DNA of 64,000 nucleotides. Origin: Pukyongiella litopenaei (GTDB lineage Bacteria > Pseudomonadota > Alphaproteobacteria > Rhodobacterales > Rhodobacteraceae). Shown here piece by piece: positions 43,877 through 54,736 of the stretch. The stretch covers positions 3,782,001-3,846,000 of the forward strand of contig NZ_CP027665.1 of NCBI RefSeq assembly GCF_003008555.2, given 5' to 3'. Position numbers and translations under genes: made by a program. Within the stretch, counting starts at the first letter, position 1. Each line of letters opens with the position of its first letter. A model generated the notes under the pieces. That model was given only the letters and a program-made list of their open reading frames with translations, had not been told where the DNA came from and ran no database searches.

Positions 43877-43944
43877 GAATGGCGCGCATATATGGGGTTT
43901 CGCTATCCCCTGCAAGGGGCAAGTTGCAGTGCCGCAACCCGGCG

Positions 43945-44799
43945 TCACGGTCGCGCCGGGTGATCGTCTCGTGCGCTCAATGCCACATCGAGCCCGGACC
44001 GGACCGCGGCCTCGCAATGCCGGGCCAGCGCCTTGCGGTCGGCAAACTCGGCGACCCGCACCGGCGCATGATAGATCACCTCGACCGACCCCTGCCGCCG
44101 CGCCGCCAGCGTGGCCAGCAGGTGCGGGCCGAACGCCATCTCGCCCCACCAGCCGTAATACCGTTCGGGCTGCCCGTCAGGCGCGGTATAGACCAGCGTC
44201 ACCGGCTGAACCTGCATCCGGTCCCTCAGCGCATCCGTAAAGAACGCCGCGAAAAGGGTTGTCTTGAAGGGAAGAACGCGCAGGCCGTCCGTGGACGTGC
44301 CTTCGGGAAAGAACAGCAGCTTGTGCCCCGCGCGCAGCCTTGCCTCGAACAGTTCGGTCTGTTCGCGCGCGCGTTTGCGGTCGCGTTCGATGAAAACGGT
44401 GCCGGTGGCGCGGGCCAGCCAGCCGATACCCGGCCAACCCGCCACCTCGGCCTTCGAGACGAAATAGATCCGCTTGCGCGCATTGAGCGCGAAGATGTCC
44501 AGCCACGACGCATGGTTGGAGACAACCGCCCCCATGCCGGTCATCAGGTCTCCGGTGCTGCGAAACCTCATGCCCAGGACGCGAAACGCATTGCGGCAGA
44601 CGAATTGCGTGATGTAGGGCGTCACCGGGCGCCGCAGGCCGCATAGCGGCCGTTCCACCAGCCGCACCACCAGCAAAAGCGCCAGGCATCCGAATACCAG
44701 CCCGCCCAGCACCAGCCCGCGCACCAGCGCGCGCAGCCATCCTGTGGCCGTGATTTCCACCGGATCGGGCGGGATCTCGCTATCCCAGAGCGGCGTCAT
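43945..44799 (-). CDS. olsA: Lysophospholipid/lyso-ornithine-lipid acyltransferase OlsA-like
   Basis: PlsC-family O-acyltransferase, 284 residues, with an N-terminal hydrophobic segment (VLGGLVFGCLALLLVVRLV). Catalytic HX4D is in VVSNHASWLDIF; the acceptor-phosphate motif is FFPEGTSTDGLRVLPFK. The upstream gene encodes an OlsB-like N-acyltransferase overlapping by 4 bases, so it most likely adds the second acyl chain to lyso-ornithine lipid. A general PlsC role in phosphatidic acid synthesis remains possible. Confidence 0.9.
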   Translation of the reverse strand: MTPLWDSEIPPDPVEITATGWLRALVRGLVLGGLVFGCLALLLVVRLVERPLCGLRRPVTPYITQFVCRNAFRVLGMRFRSTGDLMTGMGAVVSNHASWLDIFALNARKRIYFVSKAEVAGWPGIGWLARATGTVFIERDRKRAREQTELFEARLRAGHKLLFFPEGTSTDGLRVLPFKTTLFAAFFTDALRDRMQVQPVTLVYTAPDGQPERYYGWWGEMAFGPHLLATLAARRQGSVEVIYHAPVRVAEFADRKALARHCEAAVRSGLDVALSARDDHPARP

Positions 44800-45584
44800 G
44801 CATCCCGGCTGCGGGTGTAAAGCCGCTTCTGCCGCTCGTTCATGCGGCGCGTATCCATCACCAGGCAGACATCGACGGTGTTGAACGCGTGGTCGATGAA
44901 CGCGCCCTCGCCCACCGCGCCGCCCAGTTTGAGATAGCCCTTGATCAGTGACGGGATCTGCAGCATCGCGCGGCGCCGGTCGAGCGCCTCGGGCGGCAAC
45001 AGGTCCATCCGCTGGAATTGCGCGGGTTGCGCGCGCACCCGCAAGTCTGGCGGGGCGAGATGGTTGTGATGCAGCATCGACAGCGGCTGCGCCAACGCCT
45101 CGGTATCAGTGCCGTGAAAGCTGGCGACGCCGAACAGGATTTCGATCCCGTGTTCGGCCACATAATCCGCCAGCGCCGACCACAGGTGGACCATCACCGT
45201 GCCGCCGCGATAATCGGGGTGCAGGCAGGACCGGCCCAGTTCCAGCAGCCGCCGGCCTGATGCCCTGAGAACCGACAGGTCGTATTCGTCTTCGGAATAG
45301 AACTGACCCGCGCGCGCCGCCTGATCCTCGCGCAGCAGGCGATAGGCCCCGACGACCTGCCCGGTGCTGTCGTCGCGCGCGATCAGGTGGTCAAAGAACG
45401 GATCGAACCGGTCCCGCTCCAGCCCCGCCGCATGATCGACCATGTCCCCGCCCCCGCCCAGTTCGCGGACGAAGACGTCGTAACGCAGCGCCTGCGCGGC
45501 GCGCAGATCGTCTTCGGAACGGGCAAGCCTGACGGAAAAATCGGTGCTCTGGGTCAGCATGTCGTGAACTGGATGGCGCGGCAT
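44796..45584 (-). CDS. olsB: L-ornithine N(alpha)-acyltransferase OlsB
   Basis: First enzyme of ornithine-lipid synthesis, joining a 3-hydroxyacyl group from ACP to ornithine; 262 residues, GNAT-like acyltransferase fold. Motifs: AQALRYDVFVRELGG, VVGAYRLLREDQAA, LELGRSCLHPDYRGG and ILFGVASFHGTD. The C-terminal RVELIKGYL-type region appears as LIKGYLKLGGAVGEGAFID. Ornithine lipids are phosphate-free membrane lipids often made under phosphate limitation. The start at 45584 is the first of two ATGs; 45560 is the alternative. Confidence 0.92.
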   Translation of the reverse strand: MPRHPVHDMLTQSTDFSVRLARSEDDLRAAQALRYDVFVRELGGGGDMVDHAAGLERDRFDPFFDHLIARDDSTGQVVGAYRLLREDQAARAGQFYSEDEYDLSVLRASGRRLLELGRSCLHPDYRGGTVMVHLWSALADYVAEHGIEILFGVASFHGTDTEALAQPLSMLHHNHLAPPDLRVRAQPAQFQRMDLLPPEALDRRRAMLQIPSLIKGYLKLGGAVGEGAFIDHAFNTVDVCLVMDTRRMNERQKRLYTRSRDA

Positions 45585-45653
45585 TGCCGCCCGGTCTTAG
45601 CCAAAGCACCGGTATGGCGCAACCGCAGCACGTTTACCTTTCGTCAACCAGTT

Positions 45654-45836
45654 TCACGGATCAAAGACGGGGATCAGTTCGACACGGGACCCATCGATGA
45701 CCACCTTGCCCGCTTCGGGAAAGTTCACCGTGATCCGGCCGCCGATGCTGGATTGCACCTGGCCGGTTCCCCATTGGGGTTTTCCCGGATGGCGCACCAG
45801 CATGCCGGGTGCAAGTATGGCATTGAGATCGGACAT
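45654..45836 (-). CDS. DUF3553 small protein
   Basis: 60-residue protein of unknown function, MSDLNAILAPGMLVRHPGKP at the start and VNFPEAGKVVIDG later; the pattern of a small SH3-like barrel (KPQWGTGQVQSSIGGRI) as in DUF3553/CarD-like tudor domains. A good ribosome site (GAAGGA) precedes the ATG at 45836. It faces chpT head-to-head with only 27 bases between the starts, so the two promoters must overlap. It is short and easily missed. Confidence 0.82.
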   Translation of the reverse strand: MSDLNAILAPGMLVRHPGKPQWGTGQVQSSIGGRITVNFPEAGKVVIDGSRVELIPVFDP

Positions 45837-45863
45837 TTTTCCGGTCCTTCGGGGGGTAATTTC

Positions 45864-46463
45864 ATGAGCGATACTAATGTCAATCTGGCGGCTTTGATAG
45901 GGTCGCGGATCTGCCACGACCTGATCAGCCCGATCGGGGCGATCACCAACGGCCTGGAACTGCTCGACCTGACCGGCGCCACGCAGGGCCCCGAGATGGA
46001 ACTGATCGCCGACAGTGTCGGCAATGCGGGCGCGCGGATCCGGTTCTTTCGCATCGCCTATGGCCGGGCCGACGACCAGATGATCAGCCGGGCCGAGATC
46101 GTTTCGGTTCTCGACGACATGGGCCGCGGCGGGCGGTTGCGGGTGGACTGGTCCCCCGCCGATCCGCTGCCGCGCAGCGAGGTCAGGCTGGCCTTTCTCG
46201 CGCTGCAGTGTTTTGAAACCGCGATGCCCTATGGCGGCACCGTCTGCGTGGACAGCCGCGCCGGCCGGTGGCGCATGGTCGGCGAGGCCGGAAAAATGAC
46301 GATGGATGCCGCGCTCTGGGCGATATTCGACGGCGCGCCGCCACCCGACCCGGTGACCCCGGCGCAAGTGCAGTTCGCGCTGATCCCCCAGGTCGCCCGC
46401 GATCTCGGACGCCGCATGTCCTACAGCCGCGACAGCGATCACCGGCTGGTGCTCGAATTCTGA
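45864..46463 (+). CDS. chpT: Histidine phosphotransferase ChpT
   Basis: Shuttles phosphate from the hybrid kinase CckA to CtrA and CpdR in the alphaproteobacterial cell-cycle/motility/gene-transfer phosphorelay, 199 residues. The dimerisation helix carries the phospho-accepting His18 in GSRICHDLISPIGAITNGLE; the rest is a degenerate ATPase-like domain without nucleotide motifs (VRLAFLALQCFETAMPYGGT). The ATG at 45864 was chosen at the start of homology, though the frame extends upstream through the antisense DUF3553 gene. Confidence 0.92.
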   Translation: MSDTNVNLAALIGSRICHDLISPIGAITNGLELLDLTGATQGPEMELIADSVGNAGARIRFFRIAYGRADDQMISRAEIVSVLDDMGRGGRLRVDWSPADPLPRSEVRLAFLALQCFETAMPYGGTVCVDSRAGRWRMVGEAGKMTMDAALWAIFDGAPPPDPVTPAQVQFALIPQVARDLGRRMSYSRDSDHRLVLEF

Positions 46464-46469
46464 GCCGCC

Positions 46470-47735
46470 TCAGTGGCGCACGGTTCCGTCCCCGGTCACC
46501 AGGTATTTGAAGCTGGTCAGCTGCGCCGCGCCCACCGGCCCGCGGGCGTGCATCTTGCCGGTGGCGATGCCGATTTCGGCGCCCATGCCGAACTCGCCCC
46601 CGTCGGCGAACTGGGTCGAGGCATTGCGCATCAGGATCGCGCTGTCGAGCCGTTCGAAGAACCGCGCCGCGGCATGGTCATCCGCGGTCATGATGCAATC
46701 GGTATGGTTCGACCCGTGGCGGCGGATATGCGTAATCGCCGCATCGATGTCGGGCACGACCCGGGCGGCAATGATCGCATCGAGATATTCGCGCCCCCAG
46801 TCACCGCTGTCGGCCGCGACGGTGCCGTCGATACCGGCCAGTGCCGCATCGGCGCGCACCTCGACACCGCTGGCCAGCAATGCCCCGATCACCTCGCGCC
46901 CCAGCGTTTCGGCCACGTCCTGGTGGATCAGCAGGCATTCGGCGGCGCCGCAGATGCCGGTCCGGCGGGTCTTGGCGTTCAGCACCACGTCGAGCGTCTT
47001 CTGCCGGTCCGCGGCCTTGTCGATATAGATATGCACGATGCCTTCGAGATGGGCGAAAACCGGCACGCGCGCCTCGCGCTGCACCAGCCCGACCAGCCCC
47101 TTGCCGCCGCGCGGGACGATCACGTCCACATGTTCGGTCATCGTCAGCAACTCGGACACCGCCGCCCGGTCACGGGTCGGCACCAGCTGGATCGCGTCTT
47201 CGGGCAGGCCCGCCGCCCTGACCCCGTCGACGAGGCAGGCATGGATCGCCGCCGAGGAATGAAAGCTCTCGGACCCGCCACGCAGGATCACCGCGTTGCC
47301 CGATTTCAGGCACAGCGCCCCGGCATCGGCGGTCACGTTGGGCCGGCTTTCATAGATCACGCCGATCACCCCCAGAGGCGTGCGCACGCGCCGGATGTTC
47401 AGCCCGCTGGGCATGTCCCACTCGGCCAGAACCTCGCCCACCGGGTCGGGTTGACCGGCAACGGCGCGCAGCCCGTCCACGATCCCCTGAATGCGACTTT
47501 CATCCAGCATCAGCCGGTCCATCATCGCCGGTGACAGCCCCTTGTCCCGGCCATAGTCGAGGTCGCGCGCATTGGCGTCGATGATGGCGCCGCGGCTGGC
47601 CCAGACCGCATCGGCCGCCGCGATCAGGGCCGTGCGCTTGGCTTCGGCGCTGGCAAAGCCCAGTTCGGCCGCCGCGGCACGGGCGCGTTTGCCGATACCG
47701 GCCATCAACTCGGGGATATTGTCTAGGTCTTTCAT
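46470..47735 (-). CDS. proA: Gamma-glutamyl phosphate reductase
   Basis: Second step of proline synthesis: NADPH-dependent reduction of gamma-glutamyl phosphate to glutamate semialdehyde; 421 residues. The catalytic Cys is in [15 protein letters not shown]; cofactor-binding [16 protein letters not shown] and the C-terminal [20 protein letters not shown] are typical. Last of the obg-proB-proA run, 64 bases after proB with a hairpin between (GCCCCC/GGGGGC, 47770-47787). Confidence 0.97.
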   Translation of the reverse strand: MKDLDNIPELMAGIGKRARAAAAELGFASAEAKRTALIAAADAVWASRGAIIDANARDLDYGRDKGLSPAMMDRLMLDESRIQGIVDGLRAVAGQPDPVGEVLAEWDMPSGLNIRRVRTPLGVIGVIYESRPNVTADAGALCLKSGNAVILRGGSESFHSSAAIHACLVDGVRAAGLPEDAIQLVPTRDRAAVSELLTMTEHVDVIVPRGGKGLVGLVQREARVPVFAHLEGIVHIYIDKAADRQKTLDVVLNAKTRRTGICGAAECLLIHQDVAETLGREVIGALLASGVEVRADAALAGIDGTVAADSGDWGREYLDAIIAARVVPDIDAAITHIRRHGSNHTDCIMTADDHAAARFFERLDSAILMRNASTQFADGGEFGMGAEIGIATGKMHARGPVGAAQLTSFKYLVTGDGTVRH

Positions 47736-47799
47736 GAAATAGCGCGCCTTTGTAGAGGTCTCGGGTTGCGCCCCCTAGGCCGGGGGCTGCGATCGGGTC

Positions 47800-49958
<2,159 letters not shown>

Positions 49959-50006
49959 TCAAGTTGAATCCGGAAACGCTCTAGCGCAAAGGCCCGGCGG
50001 GGCCAA

Positions 50007-50543
50007 TCACAGTTTCCGGCTGTAGGTCCAGGTCGGAACGGTTGCGTCACGCGCCACCGAATAGCTCTCGGCATCGCCGAGATATTCGAAACCGCAGCGG
50101 ATCAGCACCCGGGCCGAGGCCGGGTTGTCCTGAAAAACGGACCCGAACATGGTGTCGTTCTTCAACGGGTTGGCATCGACCAGCGCCCGCACCGCGCGCG
50201 TGGCCAGCCCGGTGTTCCAATAGACCGGGGCAACCCAATAGCTGATTTCCGACTGGTTGCGGTCGAGTTTCTGGAGCGAGATCAGCCCCATCACCTCGGC
50301 GCCGCCGGTCTTGGTGCCATCCATCGCCCAGACATCTTCGTCGCGGTCGTCGGTCATGGCACGGGCGACGAAAGCTTCGGTCGCGCCCGGTGGCAACGGA
50401 TGCGCGATCGAGGTGGTCATGCGAGCCACCCGTTCGTCGCTGCCATAATGTTCGATCAGACCCTCATCGGATTTGCGCAACGGGCGCAGATCGAAAAGTT
50501 CGGTTTCCACCACCGGCTGGTTGATGATGAGATCCAGCTTCAT
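50007..50543 (-). CDS. GNAT family N-acetyltransferase
   Basis: 178-residue acetyltransferase of the RimJ/RimL type. The start at 50543 has an excellent GAGGAGG site. N-terminal TELFDLRPLRKSDEGLIEHY; acetyl-CoA-related region YWVAPVYWNTGLATRAVRAL and VFQDNPASARVLIRCGFEYL, the typical end of the fold. Lies between rpmA and obg on the same strand, an order frequent in alphaproteobacteria. The substrate (protein N-terminus or small amine) is unknown. Confidence 0.88.
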   Translation of the reverse strand: MKLDLIINQPVVETELFDLRPLRKSDEGLIEHYGSDERVARMTTSIAHPLPPGATEAFVARAMTDDRDEDVWAMDGTKTGGAEVMGLISLQKLDRNQSEISYWVAPVYWNTGLATRAVRALVDANPLKNDTMFGSVFQDNPASARVLIRCGFEYLGDAESYSVARDATVPTWTYSRKL

Positions 50544-50648
50544 GTTCCGCCCTCCTCGGTAACACAACATACAAGCGGGGGTTTTGTTGGATGTTCTCCC
50601 CACCCGCTCAATATGTTTTCTCGTCGTCCCTGCCGCAAGGTCAGCGGC

Positions 50649-50681
50649 AAAAGAAAAGGGACCGGCCTTTCAGCCGGTCCC
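50649..50681 (-). terminator. Rho-independent terminator of rplU-rpmA
   Basis: Perfect 9-bp stem GGGACCGGC/GCCGGTCCC (50658-50666 and 50673-50681) with a 6-base loop. On the minus strand it is followed by the T-rich CTTTTCTTTTG, giving a classical terminator 34 bases beyond the rpmA stop. Confidence 0.85.
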
Positions 50682-50714
50682 CGATGATTTTCCGTAAATC
50701 GTTCAGGTTCGGCC

Positions 50715-50984
50715 CTATTCGGCAGCCTCCGCCACCGGCATCACGGATACGAAGGTTCGGCCCTTGAGACCCTTATGAAAGGTCACGGCGCCATCGGTAG
50801 TCGCAAAGATGGTGTGATCCTTGCCGATACCGACGCCTTCGCCCGGCCAGAACTTGGTGCCGCGCTGACGCACGATGATGTTGCCCGCGATCGCGGCCTG
50901 ACCACCGAAAAGTTTGACGCCAAGGCGACGGCCCGCAGAGTCGCGACCGTTGCGGGAGGAACCGCCAGCTTTCTTATGTGCCAT
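50715..50984 (-). CDS. rpmA: 50S ribosomal protein L27
   Basis: 89-residue large-subunit protein. The N-terminus [20 protein letters not shown] is the mature bacterial form, with no cleavable extension of the Firmicutes type. [20 protein letters not shown] and [18 protein letters not shown] follow. Its N-terminal tail reaches the peptidyl-transferase centre. Located 11 bases after rplU; the pair ends in a terminator. Confidence 0.98.
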   Translation of the reverse strand: MAHKKAGGSSRNGRDSAGRRLGVKLFGGQAAIAGNIIVRQRGTKFWPGEGVGIGKDHTIFATTDGAVTFHKGLKGRTFVSVMPVAEAAE

Positions 50985-50995
50985 TCTCTCTCTCC

Positions 50996-51592
50996 TTAGC
51001 CTTTGGCCAGTTCTTTGGCCTGTTCGATCCAGCCTTCACGCTCGATCCGGCCCTTGAACGACAGTTTCTCGTCCATATCAGCAACATCGGCATCCGTCCA
51101 TGCCGCGATCTGGGCAAAGCTGGTGACACCGGCGGCGTGCAGCTTTTTCTCGAGCGCGGGACCCACACCCGACAGCTTCTTGAGATCGTCGGCGCCCGCG
51201 GGCGCCTCAGCCTTGGCGGCGGGCGTGGCAACGGCTGAACCGGCACCGGCTGCGGCCTTCACACCGGTCTTGTCGGCGCCGGATGCGAGGATCTCGGTGA
51301 TCCGCACCAGGGTCAGCTTCTGGCGGTGGCCCTTGGTCCGCTTGCTGGAATGCTTGCGGCGGCGGCGCACGAAATGGATGAGCTTCTCGCCCTTGATCTG
51401 GTCGATGACCTCGGCCTGCACGCCCGCGCCTTCGATCAGCGGCGTGCCGACGACGGTTTCGTCGCCGCCCAGCATCAGGACATCGTTGAACTGGATTTTC
51501 TCGCCGGCGGCAGCCGCCAGCTTCTCGACGCGCAGCACGTCACCGGATTCGACCCGGTACTGCTTGCCGCCGGTCTTGAGGACCGCAAACAT
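50996..51592 (-). CDS. rplU: 50S ribosomal protein L21 with C-terminal helix-hairpin-helix extension
   Basis: 198 residues, nearly double the usual 103. The start at 51592 (AAGGA site) gives [20 protein letters not shown]; the L21 fold ends near residue 102 after [19 protein letters not shown]. An Ala-rich linker then leads to an HhH-like domain (about 135-198, [20 protein letters not shown] and [20 protein letters not shown]), similar to the domain seen in other helix-hairpin-helix tails. The tail is common in Rhodobacterales; its purpose is unknown. First gene of rplU-rpmA. Confidence 0.95.
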   Translation of the reverse strand: MFAVLKTGGKQYRVESGDVLRVEKLAAAAGEKIQFNDVLMLGGDETVVGTPLIEGAGVQAEVIDQIKGEKLIHFVRRRRKHSSKRTKGHRQKLTLVRITEILASGADKTGVKAAAGAGSAVATPAAKAEAPAGADDLKKLSGVGPALEKKLHAAGVTSFAQIAAWTDADVADMDEKLSFKGRIEREGWIEQAKELAKG

Positions 51593-51735
51593 CGCATTTT
51601 CCTTCTTCACCGCGTCCTGGGGCCCCCTTTCGGGCGTTTCGGCCTGAACACATGGCTCGGCCACCGCGGACAGCGCGCCCCGTCGGGCGTGATTGACTGC
51701 AAAACCCGGCGCGGGGCATCCGGCCGGGATGCGCG

Positions 51736-51764
51736 CTTATGGCCATGCAGGTCCGGACTGTCAA
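51736..51764 (-). promoter_or_regulatory. Sigma70-type promoter of rplU-rpmA
   Basis: Minus-strand -35 TTGACA (51764-51759) and -10 CATAAG (51741-51736) with a 17-base spacer. The expected start is near 51729, giving an untranslated leader of about 137 bases before the rplU ATG. The -35 is perfect and the -10 matches four of six consensus positions. Confidence 0.65.
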
Positions 51765-51822
51765 GCGGTTTCAGGCCCCGGCGGGCCGGATCGGACAGGC
51801 CGGTGTCAGATATCAGGCCGGG

Positions 51823-52674
51823 TCAGATATCCTGTCCGCGGCGCCAGCCGGCCATCTGCGCGGCCAGCGCCTCGAACCGGTTGGCCATGATCTCGTATTG
51901 CACCGCGTTGAGCAAGGCATAGACCGCCTGCATCTGCGGTTCCTCCAGCGCATGCAGGTAGGTTTCGATCTCGGCATCGGTGAAATCGCGGTAGGTCCAG
52001 GCCGCACCCAGGAGCGCGCTGCGCTCCATCTCGCGACGGGTTTCCGCCTCCTGTTCACGCATGAAGGCCCGCATTTCATCGGGGTCCATGCGCAGTTCGA
52101 CGATGCCGGCCATATGTGCCGCCACGAGGAATCGCACCTGCACCTCCTGGATGGCTCTCAGGCTGTTGCCCGAGGCATCGATCGCCCGGTTCATCCGTTC
52201 CAGCAATTCGAGCCGGGCCGGTTCGGTGTCGGCGAGCCGCGCGACAAGCTGTTCCGCCCGCGCCAGCCGCGCATCGCCGTCGGGATCGGAATGGGCCTCG
52301 TTTTCGACCTCGACCAGCCGTTGCCCGAGATCGGTCGCGTAGAAGCCGACCGCGTGATCGAGCAGCGCGTCGTCCAGCCCGGCCTCGAGCAGGTCGTCGG
52401 CCAGCCCGCGCATGACCCCGGCGTCGAAGACCAGCCTTGCCAGCCGCGCCCATTCATCGCCGAACGCGTCATCTTCGAATCCCAGCATCGCCGGTGCCGA
52501 TTCCGCCGATAGCGCGATACTGTCCAGCGCCACGTCGAACCCGGTGACCCGCAGGAATTCCGCGATCCGGGCCGAATCCGCCGCGCGCGCGGCTATGCCC
52601 GTCAGCAGGATCAGCATCAGGCCGGCGGTCAGACAGGCGATCCGCCGCATAGACGTGGTGGCAATTGCATACAT
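51823..52674 (-). CDS. DUF2059 domain-containing exported protein
   Basis: 283-residue protein of unknown function. A signal peptide (MRRIACLTAGLMLILLTGIAARA) begins at the second Met (52650); the first ATG at 52674 adds eight residues and either could be used. The mature region is helical and acidic; the DUF2059-like C-terminal part reads FTDAEIETYLHALEEPQMQA. Probably periplasmic. Divergent from tRNA-Ser. Confidence 0.78.
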   Translation of the reverse strand: MYAIATTSMRRIACLTAGLMLILLTGIAARAADSARIAEFLRVTGFDVALDSIALSAESAPAMLGFEDDAFGDEWARLARLVFDAGVMRGLADDLLEAGLDDALLDHAVGFYATDLGQRLVEVENEAHSDPDGDARLARAEQLVARLADTEPARLELLERMNRAIDASGNSLRAIQEVQVRFLVAAHMAGIVELRMDPDEMRAFMREQEAETRREMERSALLGAAWTYRDFTDAEIETYLHALEEPQMQAVYALLNAVQYEIMANRFEALAAQMAGWRRGQDI

Positions 52675-52791
52675 ATGTGAAACCTATCCCAAATCGCGAC
52701 CGGAACAACCGGTTTCAAACCTGCGCAGGCGTGAAAATCGGCCCTTGCCAGCCGCGAAGAAGGCAGCTAAACGCAGCCCCCAGACCCCCGC

Positions 52792-52881
52792 GGAGAGGTG
52801 CCGGAGTGGTCGAACGGGGCGGTCTCGAAAACCGTTGTGGGTGCAAGCCCACCCAGGGTTCGAATCCCTGTCTCTCCGCCA
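52792..52881 (+). tRNA. tRNA-Ser (anticodon CGA)
   Basis: 90-base class II tRNA with encoded CCA. Acceptor GGAGAGG pairs with TCTCTCC; the anticodon loop CTCGAAA gives CGA, reading UCG. A long variable arm (GTGGGTGCAAGCCCAC) and the T arm CAGGGTTCGAATCCCTG complete the serine tRNA. Confidence 0.97.
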
Positions 52882-53247
52882 CTATCCCCCGCCAAGGCGG
52901 TCTCTCGATTTGGCTGCGATCGGAGCATCTCGCTGCTCCTGACGTTTGTGCGGGTGGGACTGAACACCGGGACCTGCGGTTGGGCCTGATTACTGTGTTT
53001 CCATCAGGGAACCGGAAACCGGACGGACCGATCTCATGCCCGCAAGCGTCAGACTGACAAAATGTCCCGCGCGGTTTTGAACCGACCGGGACGACGCCAC
53101 CTGTTCTGCGATAGCGAGCAATACGGTCTGCCTCTGGCCGCAGGCCGCCGTCACGCACGGGAAAGAACCCGCCCGTTCAGAAACTAAACCGGGTCGGCCC
53201 GACAGCAGCGGCTTGGATGCCGTCCCTCGCCATCGGGCCGGAGATCA
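52882..53247. other. 366-base intergenic region after tRNA-Ser
   Basis: No gene recognised. Two short hairpins follow the tRNA: CCGCCAAGGCGG (52889-52900, then TCTCTCGATTT) and GGAGCA/TGCTCC (52922-52927, 52934-52939). Either could end the tRNA transcript. The rest shows nothing definable; open frames here are tRNA-shadow readings. Confidence 0.4.
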
Positions 53248-53691
53248 TCAGGCGGCCGGGCCGCGATTGGTCAGTGCGTCGCGGATTTCCATCAGCAGGT
53301 CCTTTTCGGTCGGTCCTGCCGGCGCTTCGGGCGCGGCCTCTTCTTTCTTGGCGGCGGCTTCCTTGACCCGGTTCACCATCTTGACCAGCATGAACACGAC
53401 CCAGGCGATGATCAGGAAGTTGATGACCGCCATCAGGAAGGCGCCGTAGGCAAAGACCGAAGCGCCGGTTTCGCGCGCCGCCTCGAGGCTGGCACCCGCC
53501 GGGACCTCGCCTGACAGAACGGCGTAATTGTTGGTGAAATCGACGCCCCCGGTGAACAGGCCGATGATCGGGTTGATCAGATCGCCCACCAGCGACGTGA
53601 CGATCGCGGTAAAGGCGGCACCGATGATGATGCCCACGGCCATGTCCATGACATTGCCCTTGGCGATGAAATCCTTGAACTCGTTAATCAT
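53248..53691 (-). CDS. mscL: Large-conductance mechanosensitive channel MscL
   Basis: Osmotic-shock release channel, 147 residues. The start at 53691 follows GAGGAG. The N-terminal amphipathic helix [20 protein letters not shown] leads into TM1 ([20 protein letters not shown]), the periplasmic loop and TM2 ([16 protein letters not shown] pattern, here [20 protein letters not shown]). The C-terminal bundle is charged ([14 protein letters not shown]). A 293-base gap, including the bfr end hairpin, lies upstream. Confidence 0.97.
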   Translation of the reverse strand: MINEFKDFIAKGNVMDMAVGIIIGAAFTAIVTSLVGDLINPIIGLFTGGVDFTNNYAVLSGEVPAGASLEAARETGASVFAYGAFLMAVINFLIIAWVVFMLVKMVNRVKEAAAKKEEAAPEAPAGPTEKDLLMEIRDALTNRGPAA

Positions 53692-53933
53692 GTTGTCTCC
53701 TCGCATAGATATGACATCCGACGCGACCAATGGCCTGCGCCATGGTAGCGTTAACTCCATATCATCGGCATCTCCACCGCCAAATGCAACGATGTCTGGC
53801 CAGATGGTCGCGAGATTCGGATCGGCGGGAAAACATATGGCTGATATGTCACAATTGGTCTCTCGGGCGCGGAAAACCCGACCCGACAGCACCAGCACGC
53901 CCTGCCCGTGGGAAATTGCGCAATCTCAACGCC

Positions 53934-53965
53934 GGCCCCGAAGCCTGTCAGACAGGTTCGGGGCC
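53934..53965 (-). terminator. Strong hairpin downstream of bfr
   Basis: Arms GGCCCCGAA/TTCGGGGCC (53934-53942, 53957-53965) extended inside by CCTGT/ACAGG with a CAG loop and one bulged G. It lies about 20 bases beyond the bfr stop. No T-run follows, so termination efficiency is uncertain. Confidence 0.55.
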
Positions 53966-53984
53966 GGGTCGGGGTCTGGCGGGA

Positions 53985-54470
53985 TCAGTCCGCCTCGTCC
54001 ATCGTGGTCGCGTTCAGCTGGGCATACCGCTCAGCGCCGATCTTGGCGTGCAGGTCCAGCTGGGTTTCGAGGAAATCGATATGCCCTTCTTCATCGGCCA
54101 TAAGCTCTTCGAACAGGGCCATGGTCACATAGTCGCCGGCGGCATGACAGGCATCGCGGGCTTCCTTGTAGAGCGCGCGGGCCTCTTCCTCGGCGGCCAG
54201 GTCGCATTCCAGCGTTTCCTTGGGCGACTGCCCGGTCCGGATCGGGTCGAGCTTTTGCAGGTTGGGATGGCCTTCGAGCATCAGGATCCGCTCGATCAGC
54301 TTGTCCGCGTGCTCCATCTCCTCGATGGATTCCTCGCGGCTCTTCTTGGCCATGCGGCCGAGCCCCCAGTCGTCCTGGAGCCGATAGTGCAACCAGTACT
54401 GGCTGACCGCGGTCAGTTCGCTACGCAGCGCCTTGTTCAGATACTCGATGACCTTTGGATCGCCCTTCAT
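53985..54470 (-). CDS. bfr: Bacterioferritin
   Basis: Haem-containing iron storage and detoxifying ferritin, 161 residues from the ATG at 54470, chosen because GGAG sits upstream and the residue numbering then matches the family exactly: ferroxidase E18, E51, H54 and haem ligand M52. [20 protein letters not shown] and [19 protein letters not shown] are typical. An ATG ten codons upstream is less likely. The upstream bfd gene runs 50 bases into it, so the two are co-transcribed and coupled. Confidence 0.96.
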   Translation of the reverse strand: MKGDPKVIEYLNKALRSELTAVSQYWLHYRLQDDWGLGRMAKKSREESIEEMEHADKLIERILMLEGHPNLQKLDPIRTGQSPKETLECDLAAEEEARALYKEARDACHAAGDYVTMALFEELMADEEGHIDFLETQLDLHAKIGAERYAQLNATTMDEAD

Positions 54471-54711
54471 GTCCGCTGTCTCCTCGTTGTTCGGAAACAT
54501 GGTCGCGGAGATTCAGTGGCACTTCAAGGTTTGAGTTGCCGCGCATCGTGCTGAGGAAGAGCGGCATGCAGCCGCCGCAATCGGCGGATTTTCCCAGGGC
54601 GTGATAAATCTTGCCCGGGCTGATGATCGTGTCGGGGTCGGAGGCGCGCATCCAGTCGATGGCGTCGTGGATCTCATTGTCCGATATGTTCATGCAATGA
54701 CAGACGATCAC
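54421..54711 (-). CDS. bfd: Bacterioferritin-associated ferredoxin
   Basis: [2Fe-2S] ferredoxin that reduces Bfr to release stored iron, 96 residues from a GTG at 54711 (AGGA just upstream). Cluster ligands are the Cys pair in VIVCHCMN and DCGGCMP, the Fer2_BFD pattern. The core ends around residue 60 and the remaining 35 residues ([20 protein letters not shown]) run into bfr. That long overlap is unusual and the tail may not be conserved. Same strand, upstream of bfr. Confidence 0.85.
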   Translation of the reverse strand: MIVCHCMNISDNEIHDAIDWMRASDPDTIISPGKIYHALGKSADCGGCMPLFLSTMRGNSNLEVPLNLRDHVSEQRGDSGHEGRSKGHRVSEQGAA

Positions 54712-54721
54712 GGGTCGATCC

Positions 54722-54736
54722 TGAGCGGAAATCTCA
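54722..54736. promoter_or_regulatory. Candidate RirA-type operator TGA-N9-TCA near bfd
   Basis: TGAGCGGAAATCTCA with 4-base inverted arms (TGAG/CTCA), starting 11 bases upstream of the bfd GTG. It matches the RirA-box pattern seen at two other places in this iron region, but lacks their adjacent TTGACA. A second imperfect symmetry, ATAAT-N9-ATTAT, lies at 54743-54761. Confidence 0.35.

Noticed and set aside
43887-43922. rpsB promoter as TTGCCC plus TATATG on the minus strand
   Set aside because: The spacing between the two hexamers is over 20 bases, too long for a sigma70 promoter.
52715-53158. 147-codon minus-strand frame covering tRNA-Ser, containing RQGFEPWVGLHPQRFSRP
   Set aside because: This is the well-known false protein read from the antisense of a serine tRNA gene; the tRNA structure is perfect.
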